DNA from: Ramlibacter sp.
GTDB lineage: Bacteria > Pseudomonadota > Gammaproteobacteria > Burkholderiales > Burkholderiaceae_C
Length of the DNA: 51,959 nucleotides
Reading direction: 5' to 3'
Assembly: GCA_021323335.1 (NCBI GenBank)
Contig: JAJTCN010000033.1
Coordinates: forward strand, 1-51,959
The position numbers and the translations under genes are program-made. The notes beneath the pieces were generated by a model. It worked only from the letters and a program-made list of their open reading frames with translations, was not told where the DNA came from and did no database searches. Positions 43,146 to 51,810 of the stretch are shown piece by piece. Position 1 is the stretch's first letter. Every line of letters starts with the position of its first letter.

Positions 43146-43319
43146 ATGTCCTTGCTGCGTCCCTTCTCCGCCATCGCGCTGCTGGCCTCCGGCGCTGCCC
43201 ATGCCCACCCCGGCCACGGCCTCCCGCAGGCATGGCACTGGCATTCCACCGACACCGTCGGTTTCCTGGTGGTGGCGGTGCTCGCCGGGCTGGCGCTCTG
43301 GTTCACCGGAAAGAAGTGA
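43146..43319 (+). CDS. 57-residue His-rich membrane peptide between ureA and ureB
   Basis: A frame of 57 codons with good start context (GAGGAAG upstream). The signal-like segment ([13 protein letters not shown]) is followed by a histidine-rich stretch, [14 protein letters not shown] (residues 21-34, five His), and one transmembrane helix ([16 protein letters not shown]). The HPGHG sequence after a signal peptide is what begins HupE/UreJ nickel transporters, so this could be a miniature metal-binding relative. It sits 17 bp after ureA and 2 bp before ureB, hence co-expressed. Periplasmic nickel binding is a guess from the histidines. Confidence 0.75.
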   Translation: MSLLRPFSAIALLASGAAHAHPGHGLPQAWHWHSTDTVGFLVVAVLAGLALWFTGKK

Positions 43320-43321
43320 GC

Positions 43322-43630
43322 ATGACCGTCCCCGGCGAGCTGATCACCGATGCCGGTGACCACACCTTGAATCCTGGCCGGCGGACCCTCACGCTGGTCG
43401 TGCAGAACGGCGCCGACCGGCCGATCCAGGTGGGCTCGCACTACCACTTCGCCGAAACCAACGGCGCGCTGCAGTTCGACCGCGACGCCGCCCGCGGCAT
43501 GCGCCTGAACATCGCTTCCGGCACTGCGGTGCGGTTCGAGCCCGGGCAGCAGCGCACCGTGGAACTGGTGGACTTTGCCGGCGACCGCAAGATCTACGGC
43601 TTCCGCGGCCTCGTGCAGGGAGCGCTCTGA
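43322..43630 (+). CDS. ureB: Urease beta subunit UreB
   Basis: A 102-residue urease beta subunit with the conserved core [37 protein letters not shown] and YGFRGLVQG. Standard length. It starts 2 bp after the small His-rich gene, and its stop shares a base with the ureC start, so translation is coupled to ureC. Confidence 0.95.
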   Translation: MTVPGELITDAGDHTLNPGRRTLTLVVQNGADRPIQVGSHYHFAETNGALQFDRDAARGMRLNIASGTAVRFEPGQQRTVELVDFAGDRKIYGFRGLVQGAL

Positions 43631-45348
43631 TGGCAACCATCCCCCGCCGCGCCTATGCGGAAATGTTCGGCCCCACCACGGGCGACCGCGTGCGGCTGGC
43701 CGACACCGAGCTGGTGATCGAAGTCGAGGACGACTACACGCTGCGCGCGGGCGGCTATGGCGAGGAGGTCAAGTTCGGCGGCGGCAAGACCATCCGCGAC
43801 GGCATGGCGCAGTCGCAGCGCACCAATGCGCAGGGTGCGATGGACACGGTACTGACCAACGCCCTCGTCATCGACCACTGGGGCATCGTCAAGGCCGACA
43901 TCGGATTGAAGGCAGGCCGGATCGCGGCGATCGGCAAGGCCGGCAATCCGGACACCCAGCCGGGCGTGGACATCGTCATCGGCCCCGGCACGGAGATCAT
44001 CAGCTGCGAAGGCTCGATCGTCACCGCCGGCGGCATCGACAGCCACATCCACTTCATCTGTCCGCAGCAGATCGAGGAGGCGCTCGCCTCCGGCGTCACC
44101 ACCATGATGGGCGGCGGCACCGGCCCGGCCACCGGCACCTTCGCGACGACCTGCACGCCGGGCCCCTGGAACATCGAGCGCATGCTGCAGGCAGCGGATG
44201 CGTTCCCGATGAACCTGGGCTTCCTGGGCAAGGGCAACGCCAGCCTGCCGGAGGCGCTGCGCGAACAGGTGGACGCCGGCGTCATCGGCCTGAAGCTGCA
44301 CGAGGACTGGGGCACCACGCCCTCCGCCATCAGCAACTGCCTGGACGTGGCGGACGCGATGGACGTGCAGGTGGCCATCCACTCCGACACGCTCAACGAA
44401 TCCGGCTTCGTGGAGAACACGATCGCGGCCACCAAGGGCCGCGGCCTGTGTGCCTTCCACACCGAAGGCGCCGGCGGCGGCCATGCGCCCGACATCCTGC
44501 GCGTGGTGGGCGAGGCGAACTTCCTGCCTTCTTCGACCAATCCGACGATGCCCTACACCGTCAACACGCTCGACGAGCATGTCGACATGCTGATGGTGTG
44601 CCACCACCTCGACCCCGGCATCCCGGAAGACCTGGCCTTCGCCGAAAGCCGCATCCGCAAGGAGACCATCGCGGCGGAGGACATCCTGCACGACCTGGGC
44701 GCCATCAGCATGATGTCCAGCGACTCGCAGGCCATGGGGCGCGTGGGCGAGGTGATCCTGCGCACGTGGCAGGCGGCGCACAAGATGAAGGTGCAGCGCG
44801 GCAAGCTGCCGGGCGACAGCGAACGCCACGACAACTTCCGGGTGAAGCGCTACATCGCCAAGTACACGATCAATCCCGCCATCGCGCACGGCATCGGCCA
44901 CGAAGTGGGCAGCATCGAGCCCGGCAAGTGGGCCGACCTGGTGGTGTGGAAGCCGGCGTTCTTCGGCGTCAAGCCGGCGCTCGTCCTGAAGGGCGGCTTC
45001 ATCGCGATGGCGGCCATGGGCGACCCCAACGCATCGATCCCGACGCCGCAGCCGGTGCATTACCGGCCGATGTTCGGCAGCTTCGGCGGCGCGGTGCACA
45101 AGGGGTCGATCACCTTCCTGTCGCAGTCGGCGCTGAAGGCGGGCGTGCACGAGCGCTACGGCCTGCGCAAGAACGTGAGCGCGGCGAAGGACATTCGCCG
45201 CGTGCGCAAGCAGCACATGGTGCACAACGCCTTGCTGCCGAAGATGGAGATCGACGCGCAGACGTATGCGGTGCGGGCGGATGGGGTGCTGCTCACCTGC
45301 GAGCCGGCGAAGGTGCTGCCGATGGCGCAGAGGTATTTCCTGTTCTAG
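43630..45348 (+). CDS. ureC: Urease alpha (catalytic) subunit UreC
   Basis: A 572-residue catalytic subunit, complete. Nickel ligands and catalytic residues are all visible: H139 and H141 (GGIDSHIHF), carbamylated lysine K222 ([10 protein letters not shown]), H251, H277 ([14 protein letters not shown]), flap cysteine C324 with H325 (MVCHHLDPG) and D365 ([10 protein letters not shown]). The sequence is normal throughout, so the enzyme should work if nickel delivery works. It is followed by a strong hairpin before ureE. Confidence 0.97.
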   Translation: MATIPRRAYAEMFGPTTGDRVRLADTELVIEVEDDYTLRAGGYGEEVKFGGGKTIRDGMAQSQRTNAQGAMDTVLTNALVIDHWGIVKADIGLKAGRIAAIGKAGNPDTQPGVDIVIGPGTEIISCEGSIVTAGGIDSHIHFICPQQIEEALASGVTTMMGGGTGPATGTFATTCTPGPWNIERMLQAADAFPMNLGFLGKGNASLPEALREQVDAGVIGLKLHEDWGTTPSAISNCLDVADAMDVQVAIHSDTLNESGFVENTIAATKGRGLCAFHTEGAGGGHAPDILRVVGEANFLPSSTNPTMPYTVNTLDEHVDMLMVCHHLDPGIPEDLAFAESRIRKETIAAEDILHDLGAISMMSSDSQAMGRVGEVILRTWQAAHKMKVQRGKLPGDSERHDNFRVKRYIAKYTINPAIAHGIGHEVGSIEPGKWADLVVWKPAFFGVKPALVLKGGFIAMAAMGDPNASIPTPQPVHYRPMFGSFGGAVHKGSITFLSQSALKAGVHERYGLRKNVSAAKDIRRVRKQHMVHNALLPKMEIDAQTYAVRADGVLLTCEPAKVLPMAQRYFLF

Positions 45349-45352
45349 GATG

Positions 45353-45420
45353 TGTCGGGGTCGCTGCGCGAACCCGACCTACGAACCCGGTAGGTCGGGT
45401 TCGCGAACGCGACCCCGACA
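45353..45420. repeat. Strong inverted repeat between ureC and ureE
   Basis: TGTCGGGGTCGC (45353-45364) pairs with GCGACCCCGACA (45409-45420), and inside it GCGCGAACCCGACCTAC pairs with GTAGGTCGGGTTCGCG. The long stem lacks a U-run. Within the operon it may cut or protect mRNA, giving structural subunits more message than accessory genes. Confidence 0.8.
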
Positions 45421-45430
45421 CCCACCCACG

Positions 45431-45937
45431 ATGCTCACCGCCACCAAACTCCTCCCCCCAGGCCACGGCCTCGCGCCGGTCTTGCTCAAGCGCGCCGCCA
45501 CCATCGAACTCGACTGGGACGTGCGGCAAAAGAGCCGCTTCGACGCCATCGATTCGCAAGGCCGCGCGCTCGGCGTGTTCCTGCCGCGCGGCACGGTGGT
45601 GCGCGGCGGCGACGTGCTGGTGGCGGAGGACGGCTCGATGGTGCGCGTCATCGCGGCGCCGCAGCCGGTGCTGGTCATCACGCCGTGCAGCGAACACGGC
45701 TCACCCTTCGACCTGGTGCGCGCGGCCTACCACCTGGGCAACCGGCACGTGCCCATCGAACTGAAACCCGACCACCTGAAGATCGAACCCGACCACGTGC
45801 TGGCCGCCATGCTGCGCGCCATGCACCTGACGGTGAAGGAAGCCGATGCGGCCTTCGAGCCCGAAGGCGGCGCTTACGGTCCGCAGGGCCGCCACGCGCA
45901 TGGACACGATGAACACGGCCACGACCACCATCACTGA
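45431..45937 (+). CDS. ureE: Urease accessory protein UreE (nickel chaperone)
   Basis: A 168-residue nickel-binding chaperone handing nickel to UreG. The N-terminal domain (1-70) and the metal-binding core with [18 protein letters not shown] are typical. The C-terminus is a histidine-rich tail ([16 protein letters not shown]), as in Klebsiella UreE, increasing nickel capacity. It overlaps ureF by about 29 bp. Confidence 0.93.
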   Translation: MLTATKLLPPGHGLAPVLLKRAATIELDWDVRQKSRFDAIDSQGRALGVFLPRGTVVRGGDVLVAEDGSMVRVIAAPQPVLVITPCSEHGSPFDLVRAAYHLGNRHVPIELKPDHLKIEPDHVLAAMLRAMHLTVKEADAAFEPEGGAYGPQGRHAHGHDEHGHDHHH

Positions 45938-46609
45938 CGCGGCGCTGCTGCGGCTGGTGTGGCTCGCCTCGCCGGCGCTGCCGGTCGGCGGCTTCTCCTA
46001 TTCCGAGGGGCTGGAGGCGGCGGTGGAGGCGGGGCTGGTGCGCGACGAGCAGAGCGCGGGCGACTGGCTGGTGGACCAGTTGCACCTGGGCCTGGCACGA
46101 TCCGACCTGGCCGTGGTGGCGGCGGTCGCCGCGGACCCGGGCCGTGCGGAAGCGCTGGACGCATGGGTGCGGCAGACGCGGGAGACCAGCGAGTTGCGGC
46201 TGCAGACCGAGCAGATGGGACGATCACTCCTCGAATGGCGCAAGTCCGTAGGCTGGGGTGACGCAGGAACCCCAGCGATGCGCGAAGGCGCTGGGGTTCA
46301 CTCCGTTCACCACCAGCCTACGTATCCCGTAGCCTTCGCCCTCGCAGCCGCGATCACGGGCGCATCCGCCCGCCACATCGCCCTCGCCTTCGCCTTCGGC
46401 TGGTCCGAGAACATGACGCAGTCCGCCATCAAGTCGGTGCCCCTCGGCCAGGGCTCCGGGCAACGCATGCTGGCGCGGCTGGCCGCGGACATTCCGGCGG
46501 CCGTCGATGCGGCGTGCGCGCTGCCGGACGACGCGCGACAAGCCTTCACCCCGATGCTGGCCATCCTCTCGGCGCAGCACGAAACCCAATACTCCCGACT
46601 GTTCCGATC

Positions 46610-46613
<4 letters not shown>
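45909..46613 (+). CDS. ureF: Urease accessory protein UreF with repeat-derived internal segment
   Basis: A 234-residue UreF, the activator that gates UreG within the UreDFG complex. Conserved parts are [23 protein letters not shown] (14-36 region), [35 protein letters not shown] and the [19 protein letters not shown] stretch. Residues 114-138 come from a palindromic repeat (46248-46321) that replaces the usual variable loop between the EQMGR helix and PVAFA. The frame is kept. A start at 45900 is also possible. The stop overlaps ureG (ATGA). Confidence 0.9.
46248..46321. repeat. Palindromic repeat within ureF
   Basis: Ends GTAGGCTGGGGTGA and TCACCACCAGCCTAC are inverse; the inner AACCCCAGC (46269-46277) and GCTGGGGTT (46290-46298) are perfect inverse copies. 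It is a variant of the GTAGGCC/AACCCCGG family seen between genes at 3468-3557 and 38008-38098, here lying inside a coding sequence. Confidence 0.8.
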
Positions 46614-47260
<647 letters not shown>

Positions 47261-47337
47261 CGCTTCCCGAAAGCAGACGTAACGAATGCGCTTCCGTCCT
47301 ACACGGAGGCGGGCAACGCGCGCTTAATTTCCGGGCG

Positions 47338-47691
47338 ATGGAACTGCTGCAAGATCCGCCGTCGGGATTCGACACCGTCGTCAAGGCGTACGAGATGGCG
47401 CGGCACCTGCCCGCCACGCACAAGCTCGACCTGCAGGTCGGGCTGGCCCGCGGCGGCACGCTGCTGGCCACCGGGCGCCTGGACGGCTACCGGCAGGTGG
47501 CCTTGTTCTCCGAGCACCTGCGCGACGCCGGCTGGCACGAACACCTCCTGGGCAGCGAGGTCGACATGCACGGCTGCGACCTGCTGTTCTCGCACCCCGA
47601 CGACCACGAAGACAGCCGCATGGCGGACCCGTCGTTCATCCGGCGCGCGCCGATGCAGCTGTGGGGCGAGCAGCTGCCCGCCACCACCTGA
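47338..47691 (+). CDS. Conserved-looking hypothetical protein
   Basis: A 117-residue soluble protein, unknown function. Segments LDLQVGLARGGTLLATGRLD, and VDMHGCDLLFSHPDDHEDSR with an acidic/His cluster (possible metal site), give it a protein-like profile. The start at 47338 is 77 bp after ureG, so co-transcription is possible but not assured. It is convergent with the kinase gene, their stops only 3 bp apart. Confidence 0.65.
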   Translation: MELLQDPPSGFDTVVKAYEMARHLPATHKLDLQVGLARGGTLLATGRLDGYRQVALFSEHLRDAGWHEHLLGSEVDMHGCDLLFSHPDDHEDSRMADPSFIRRAPMQLWGEQLPATT

Positions 47692-47694
47692 CGG

Positions 47695-48834
47695 TCACCT
47701 GCGCGGCAGCTCCAGGATGAAGGAGGTGCCGGCCTCCGCCGTGGACTCCGCCCGCACCGTGCCGCCGTGCGCCCGCAGGATCGCGGCCACGATGTACAGC
47801 CCCAGCCCGACGCCCTGGCTGCCGGCATCGGCGCCCCGCACCATCGGCTCGAACAGGCGCGGCAACACATCGGGCGGAATCGGCTTGCCTTCGTTGTGCA
47901 CGCAGATGCGGAATCCTCCCTCCGTCGACTCCGTCCGCACGGTGACCGGCCGTCCCGGCTCGCCATGGCTCGCCGCGTTGGACACCAGGTTGCCCACGGC
48001 CTGGATGATGCGGTCCGCGTCGGCCATGCAGGTTCCCCCGCCCAGGCGCTCGTGCCGCAGCGTCGACGCAGGGTAGGCGACGGCGAGTTCCGCGATGCTG
48101 TCGGCGACCGCCTGGTGCAGGTCGACCTCGCTCGCGCGCACGCTGATCCCGCCGCCCAGCCGGGCCTGGGTGAAATCGAGCAGGTCGCCGATGAGGTGCC
48201 GCACGCGCAGCACGGCGCGGTTCACGCGGGCGAGGGCCGCGCGTTGCTGCGCATCGAGGCTGCCGCGCTCCAGCAGCACCGTGCTCATGTGGATCACGGA
48301 CAGGGGGTTGCGGATGTCGTGGCTGACCACGCCGACCATCTGCTCGGCGAACTGGGCGCGGTCTTCGGCTTGCGCGCGGGCAGCCATCAGGTCCTGCTGG
48401 TCCTGCGCGTGCCGCGTCGCCAGCTCCTCCAGCCGGCGCCGCTGCAGCAGCAGCTCCTGCTCGTACTTGTGGCGGTCCTCGGCGATGAAGAAGGAGATGT
48501 GCAGCAGCATGCGGCCCTGCCATGGCCCCTCCGCCATGTTCACCATGGTGGGCAGCACCTTGCCCTGCGCGTCCTTCATCTCCAGCTTCACCTCCGCCAC
48601 GGAGGCCTGGATGCGCAGCAGCGGCTGCAGGTGCGTGTGGTGGAAGATGCGCCCGCCCATGGTGAGCAGGTCCTGGAAGCGCAGCTTGCCCACCAGGGCG
48701 TCGCGCTCGTGGCGCAGCCAGCGGCAGGCCGTCGCATTGGCGGCCAGCAGCCGGCCGTCCGCGTCGGCCACGAGCAGCCCGCAGGGAACCGAGTCGTAGA
48801 GCGCTTCCGCCCCTGGCAGCGGGGGCGTGTCCAC
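47695..48834 (-). CDS. PAS domain histidine kinase paired with an RsbQ-like hydrolase
   Basis: A 379-residue soluble kinase. The PAS domain (about 10-120: YDSVPCGLLVADADGRLLAA, MGGRIFHHTHLQPLLRIQ, EVKLEMKDAQGKVLPTMVNM) is followed by a coiled coil (122-165), HisKA with H172 (VSHDIRNPLSVI) and HATPase (GNLVSNAASHGEPG, GVGLGLYIV). The likely start is a GTG at 48834, 2 bp after the hydrolase stop. The pairing copies Bacillus RsbQ-RsbP, where an alpha/beta hydrolase activates a PAS protein, but here the output is a kinase rather than a PP2C phosphatase. No response regulator lies beside it. Confidence 0.82.
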   Translation of the reverse strand: MDTPPLPGAEALYDSVPCGLLVADADGRLLAANATACRWLRHERDALVGKLRFQDLLTMGGRIFHHTHLQPLLRIQASVAEVKLEMKDAQGKVLPTMVNMAEGPWQGRMLLHISFFIAEDRHKYEQELLLQRRRLEELATRHAQDQQDLMAARAQAEDRAQFAEQMVGVVSHDIRNPLSVIHMSTVLLERGSLDAQQRAALARVNRAVLRVRHLIGDLLDFTQARLGGGISVRASEVDLHQAVADSIAELAVAYPASTLRHERLGGGTCMADADRIIQAVGNLVSNAASHGEPGRPVTVRTESTEGGFRICVHNEGKPIPPDVLPRLFEPMVRGADAGSQGVGLGLYIVAAILRAHGGTVRAESTAEAGTSFILELPRR

Positions 48835-48836
48835 GG

Positions 48837-49631
48837 CTACAGGCCCGCCAGGAACTGCTCCATGGCTGCGGCGCTGGCGCTCGGTGCGCTGAGGTGCGGG
48901 CAGTGCCCCACGTTCTCGATCACGCGCAGCGTGCAGTTGGGCAGCGTGCGCTGCAGGTACTGGCCCACCGACATGGGGGCGATGATGTCCTCGCTGCATT
49001 GCAGGACGAGGGTGGGCGCCTGCAGCCGGGGAAGGTCCGCCCGGTGGTCGGACAGGAAGGTGACGCGCGCGAACTGCTTGGCGATCTCCGGGTCCGTGCG
49101 GCAGAAGCTGTTCGTCAGCTCCACCCCCAGCTCCGGCTTGTCGGGCGCGCCCATGATGGCGGGCGCCATGGTGCTGGACCAGCCCAGGTAGTTGCTCTCC
49201 AGCGTCTCCAGCAGCGAGTCGATGTCCGCGCGCTCGAAGCCGCCGACGTAGTCCCCGTCGTTGATGTAGCAGGGGGACGGGCCCACCATGACCTGCGCGA
49301 GGAACTGGTCCGGGCATTTCAGGTTGGCCAGCATGCCGATCATGGCGCTGACGGAATGGCCGACGAAGACCACGGGAGCGCTGGTCACTTCGTCCAGCAC
49401 TTCGCAGACGTCGTCGGCGTAGCCCTGCAGCGTGGCGTATTTCTGCTTGTCGTAGGCGGACAGGTCGGAATGGCCGCTGCCCACCAGGTCGAGCAGGATC
49501 ACCTTGTAGCGCTCGGCGAAGTAAGGTGCCAGCCGGCGCCACATGGACTGGTCGCAGCCGAAGCCGTGGACGAAGACCATCGGCGGACCGTCGCCCTGCA
49601 CGTGGACGTTGTTTCTCTGGAGGGCGGACAT
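48837..49631 (-). CDS. RsbQ-like alpha/beta hydrolase (KAI2/D14 family relative)
   Basis: A 264-residue alpha/beta hydrolase closely resembling Bacillus RsbQ and so related to the plant karrikin/strigolactone receptors. The catalytic triad is S93 (VGHSVSAMIG), D215 (QCSEDIIAP) and H243 (VGHCPHLSAP). RsbQ-like signatures are HGFGCDQSMWR (22-32), DLVGSGHSDLSAYD (48-61), VMVGPSPCYIND and LSDHRADLP. These proteins bind or cleave a small hydrophobic ligand and signal to a PAS partner. The start at 49631 matches the usual N-terminus; longer frames upstream are not homologous. Same operon as the PAS kinase. Confidence 0.85.
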   Translation of the reverse strand: MSALQRNNVHVQGDGPPMVFVHGFGCDQSMWRRLAPYFAERYKVILLDLVGSGHSDLSAYDKQKYATLQGYADDVCEVLDEVTSAPVVFVGHSVSAMIGMLANLKCPDQFLAQVMVGPSPCYINDGDYVGGFERADIDSLLETLESNYLGWSSTMAPAIMGAPDKPELGVELTNSFCRTDPEIAKQFARVTFLSDHRADLPRLQAPTLVLQCSEDIIAPMSVGQYLQRTLPNCTLRVIENVGHCPHLSAPSASAAAMEQFLAGL

Positions 49632-49843
49632 GGTCGCGCATTCTGTCTGATGGCGTCCTCGATCCCTGTAGGAGGAAGCTGACTTTGCAAAGCGAGCCTC
49701 TGGGGGCGGCAACCTCGCGCACATGCCGTGCACATGGCATTTCGCTACTCGTGCGCCGCTCTCCAAAGCTTGACTGTCGCGCTTGCCCGCCGAGCTCCTG
49801 CTGGTCAATACTAGGCCGCATCAAGAACGAACAACACGACATA
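49632..49843. other. Intergenic region upstream of the RsbQ-like gene
   Basis: Less GC-rich than its surroundings and without a convincing gene. It must hold the promoter of the minus-strand hydrolase-kinase operon and perhaps that of the weak plus-strand frame starting at 49844. No clear operator or repeat was found. Confidence 0.4.
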
Positions 49844-50068
49844 TTGGCCTCGCCCAACTCGGTGAAGCTGTTCACGGCGTGGGCAGCCAAGCACAAGGAA
49901 GTCATTGCCATCGAGGACCGGTGGAACCTCGCCGTGCAGCAAGATCCCGCCATCGCGGAACCGGTGCGCCTGGAACTCGAGCGCGCCCGCGGAGAAGCGC
50001 AGCGGATGCTGGCGCAGGCCCAAACGCTCTTCCACGAGGAACTGCGCGCGCGCGGCATCCGCGAATAG
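49844..50068 (+). CDS. Possible short helical protein with TTG start
   Basis: The last 74 codons of a plus-strand frame (ASPNSVKLFTAWAAKHKEVI, ..., LERARGEAQRMLAQAQTLFH) look like a real amphipathic helical protein. The only plausible start is a TTG at 49844 without a clear ribosome site. The upstream part of the open frame is Arg/Ser/Cys-rich and not protein-like. It may be a remnant or a gene with a misread 5' end. Function unknown. Confidence 0.35.
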   Translation: MASPNSVKLFTAWAAKHKEVIAIEDRWNLAVQQDPAIAEPVRLELERARGEAQRMLAQAQTLFHEELRARGIRE

Positions 50069-50116
50069 CGCTGTTCGCGCAGGCCGGCGGAGCCAGCCGC
50101 CCGATCGGCGCAAAGG

Positions 50117-50338
50117 CTAGTGCAGCGCCCCCGCCTGTTCGCCCAGACGCTCGCGCAGGCTGCGCACCGACTCCTGCAGCCGGGTCACCTGCGCCATCGC
50201 CGCGTCGACCCGCTCGCTGGGGGCCCCGGACTGCTGGAGATCGAAGGCGAGTTCGAAGGCCTGCTCCGCGTTCCTGCTGGTCACCCGCAGTTGCGAGCGG
50301 AGGTGACCGACGTCGGCAACGGATACGGTGTTCATCAT
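50117..50338 (-). CDS. Small helical protein, unknown
   Basis: A 73-residue soluble protein (MMNTVSVADVGHLRSQLRVT, ..., AMAQVTRLQESVRSLRERLG) predicted to be mostly alpha-helical, with heptad-like spacing in the second half. Two adjacent ATG codons (50338 and 50335) follow GGGAGAG. It lies alone downstream of the tRNA-Ser gene. No known motif. Confidence 0.6.
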   Translation of the reverse strand: MMNTVSVADVGHLRSQLRVTSRNAEQAFELAFDLQQSGAPSERVDAAMAQVTRLQESVRSLRERLGEQAGALH

Positions 50339-50481
50339 GCTCTCCCGGCTGGAAGTGTCGATGCCCGCAGTGTGGTCCCGCCCGCTGGGGCAGCCTGTAG
50401 GCCGGGTCGGATCATGGCGTGGGCCGGCGCCGAGCTGCGATGCAGCACGCGGGCGCGCGGGCAAGCCGGCTCGCGGGACCC

Positions 50482-50571
50482 TGGCGGAAGCGGTGAGATT
50501 CGAACTCACGGATGTCTTGCGACATCGCCGGTTTTCAAGACCGGTGCATTCAACCGCTCTGCCACGCTTCC
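50482..50571 (-). tRNA. tRNA-Ser(UGA)
   Basis: A 90-nt cloverleaf including an encoded CCA end. Acceptor stem GGAAGCG/CGCTTCC, D-arm starting TGGCAGAGCGG, anticodon stem CCGGT/ACCGG around CTTGAAA (anticodon TGA), a long variable arm (GATGTCGCAAGACATC) typical of serine tRNA, and the T-loop GTTCGAATC. It reads UCA and related serine codons. Transcribed on the minus strand downstream of hemW. Confidence 0.96.
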
Positions 50572-50594
50572 TTGGGCGGGATTGTAGGGGGCCC

Positions 50595-50623
50595 GTAGGC
50601 CGGGGTGAGGAACGAACCCCGGT
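50595..50623. repeat. Short copy of the GTAGGCC/AACCCCGG repeat
   Basis: GTAGGCCGGGGTGAGGAACG then AACCCCGGT, a half-size member of the family at 3468-3557. It lies directly at the hemW stop, between hemW and tRNA-Ser. Confidence 0.65.
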
Positions 50624-51810
50624 CAGGCGAGGAACAGCGACTGCAGGTCCGACAGGAAGTCGAACCCCCGCTCCGTCGGCTTGACCTGCACCAGGTCGCG
50701 CTCGACGAGACCCTTCGCCTGCGCTTCCTGCAATGCCGGCTCGATGGTGCTCAGGGGCAGGCCGGTGCGGTCCACGTAGTCCTGCAGCAGGAAGCCGTCC
50801 TTCAGCCGCAACGCATTCAGCATGAACTCGAACGGCAGGTCCGCGCGCGACACTTCCTCGTCCTGGGCGATGGCCTGCCCGCGCAGGGCGTTGTCCATGT
50901 ACAACTTGGGCTCGCGGTAACGCACCTGGCGCACCACGCGATGCGGGAAGCTGATCTTGCTGTGCGCGCCGGCGCCGATGCCCAGGTAGTCGCCGAACTG
51001 CCAGTAGTTGAAGTTGTGCCAGCAACGGTGCCCCGGCTTGGCGTACGCGGAGACCTCGTAGCGCTCCAGCCCGGTGGCCACCGTCATCTCGGTGATGCGA
51101 TCGAGCATGGCGTACGCCAGGTCGTCCACCGGAATCACCGGCGGGAACTTGGCGAAATAGGTGTTCGGCTCGATCGTCAGGTGGTAGATCGACAGGTGCG
51201 GCGGCATCAGCGACAGCGCCTGCGTCACGTCCGCCTCCAGTTGCTCCAGCGTCTGGCCGGGCAGCGCGTACATCAGGTCGAGGTTGAAGGTGTCGAACGA
51301 AGCCGCCGCCTCCTCCACCGCCGCGATCGCCTGCCGGCTGTCGTGCACGCGGCCCAGCGCGCGCAGGTGCGCGTCGTTGAAGCTCTGCACGCCGACGGAC
51401 AGGCGCGTGACGCCCGCGGAGCGGAAGGCCTTGAAGCGGTCCTTCTCGAAGGTGCCGGGGTTCGCCTCCAGCGTGACCTCGCAATCGGCCACCAGCTTCA
51501 GCCGCGCGCGAACTTCCGACAGCAGCCGGTCGATCGCCTGCGGCGAGAACAGGCTGGGCGTGCCGCCGCCGATGAAGATGCTGTGCACCTGCCGCCCCCA
51601 CACCAGCGGCAACGCAGCCTCGAGGTCCGCCACCACCGCGTCGATGTAGCGGTCCTCCGGCATCACTGCCGGGTTCATCTCGTGCGAATTGAAGTCGCAG
51701 TACGGGCACTTCTTCAGGCACCAGGGCAGGTGCACGTACAGCGACAGCGGCGGCAACGCAGCCAACTGCAGCGTGCCGGGCCGCATGTACTTCTGGATGT
51801 CCGTGTTCAT
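50623..51810 (-). CDS. hemW: Radical SAM heme chaperone HemW
   Basis: A 395-residue radical-SAM protein. The iron-sulfur motif is C31xxxC35xxC38 (WCLKKCPYCDFNSHE). HemW features follow: FIGGGTPSLF, TLEANPG, GVQSFND, and the C-terminal HemN_C-like domain. HemW carries heme to respiratory proteins and is not a coproporphyrinogen dehydrogenase, though older records call it HemN. Its start overlaps the rdgB stop (ATGA). Confidence 0.92.
   Translation of the reverse strand: MNTDIQKYMRPGTLQLAALPPLSLYVHLPWCLKKCPYCDFNSHEMNPAVMPEDRYIDAVVADLEAALPLVWGRQVHSIFIGGGTPSLFSPQAIDRLLSEVRARLKLVADCEVTLEANPGTFEKDRFKAFRSAGVTRLSVGVQSFNDAHLRALGRVHDSRQAIAAVEEAAASFDTFNLDLMYALPGQTLEQLEADVTQALSLMPPHLSIYHLTIEPNTYFAKFPPVIPVDDLAYAMLDRITEMTVATGLERYEVSAYAKPGHRCWHNFNYWQFGDYLGIGAGAHSKISFPHRVVRQVRYREPKLYMDNALRGQAIAQDEEVSRADLPFEFMLNALRLKDGFLLQDYVDRTGLPLSTIEPALQEAQAKGLVERDLVQVKPTERGFDFLSDLQSLFLA

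Noticed and set aside
49526..49843. Upstream half of the plus-strand frame ending at 50068
   Set aside because: It is antisense to the RsbQ-like gene start, Arg/Ser/Cys-rich, and gives no protein-like segment.
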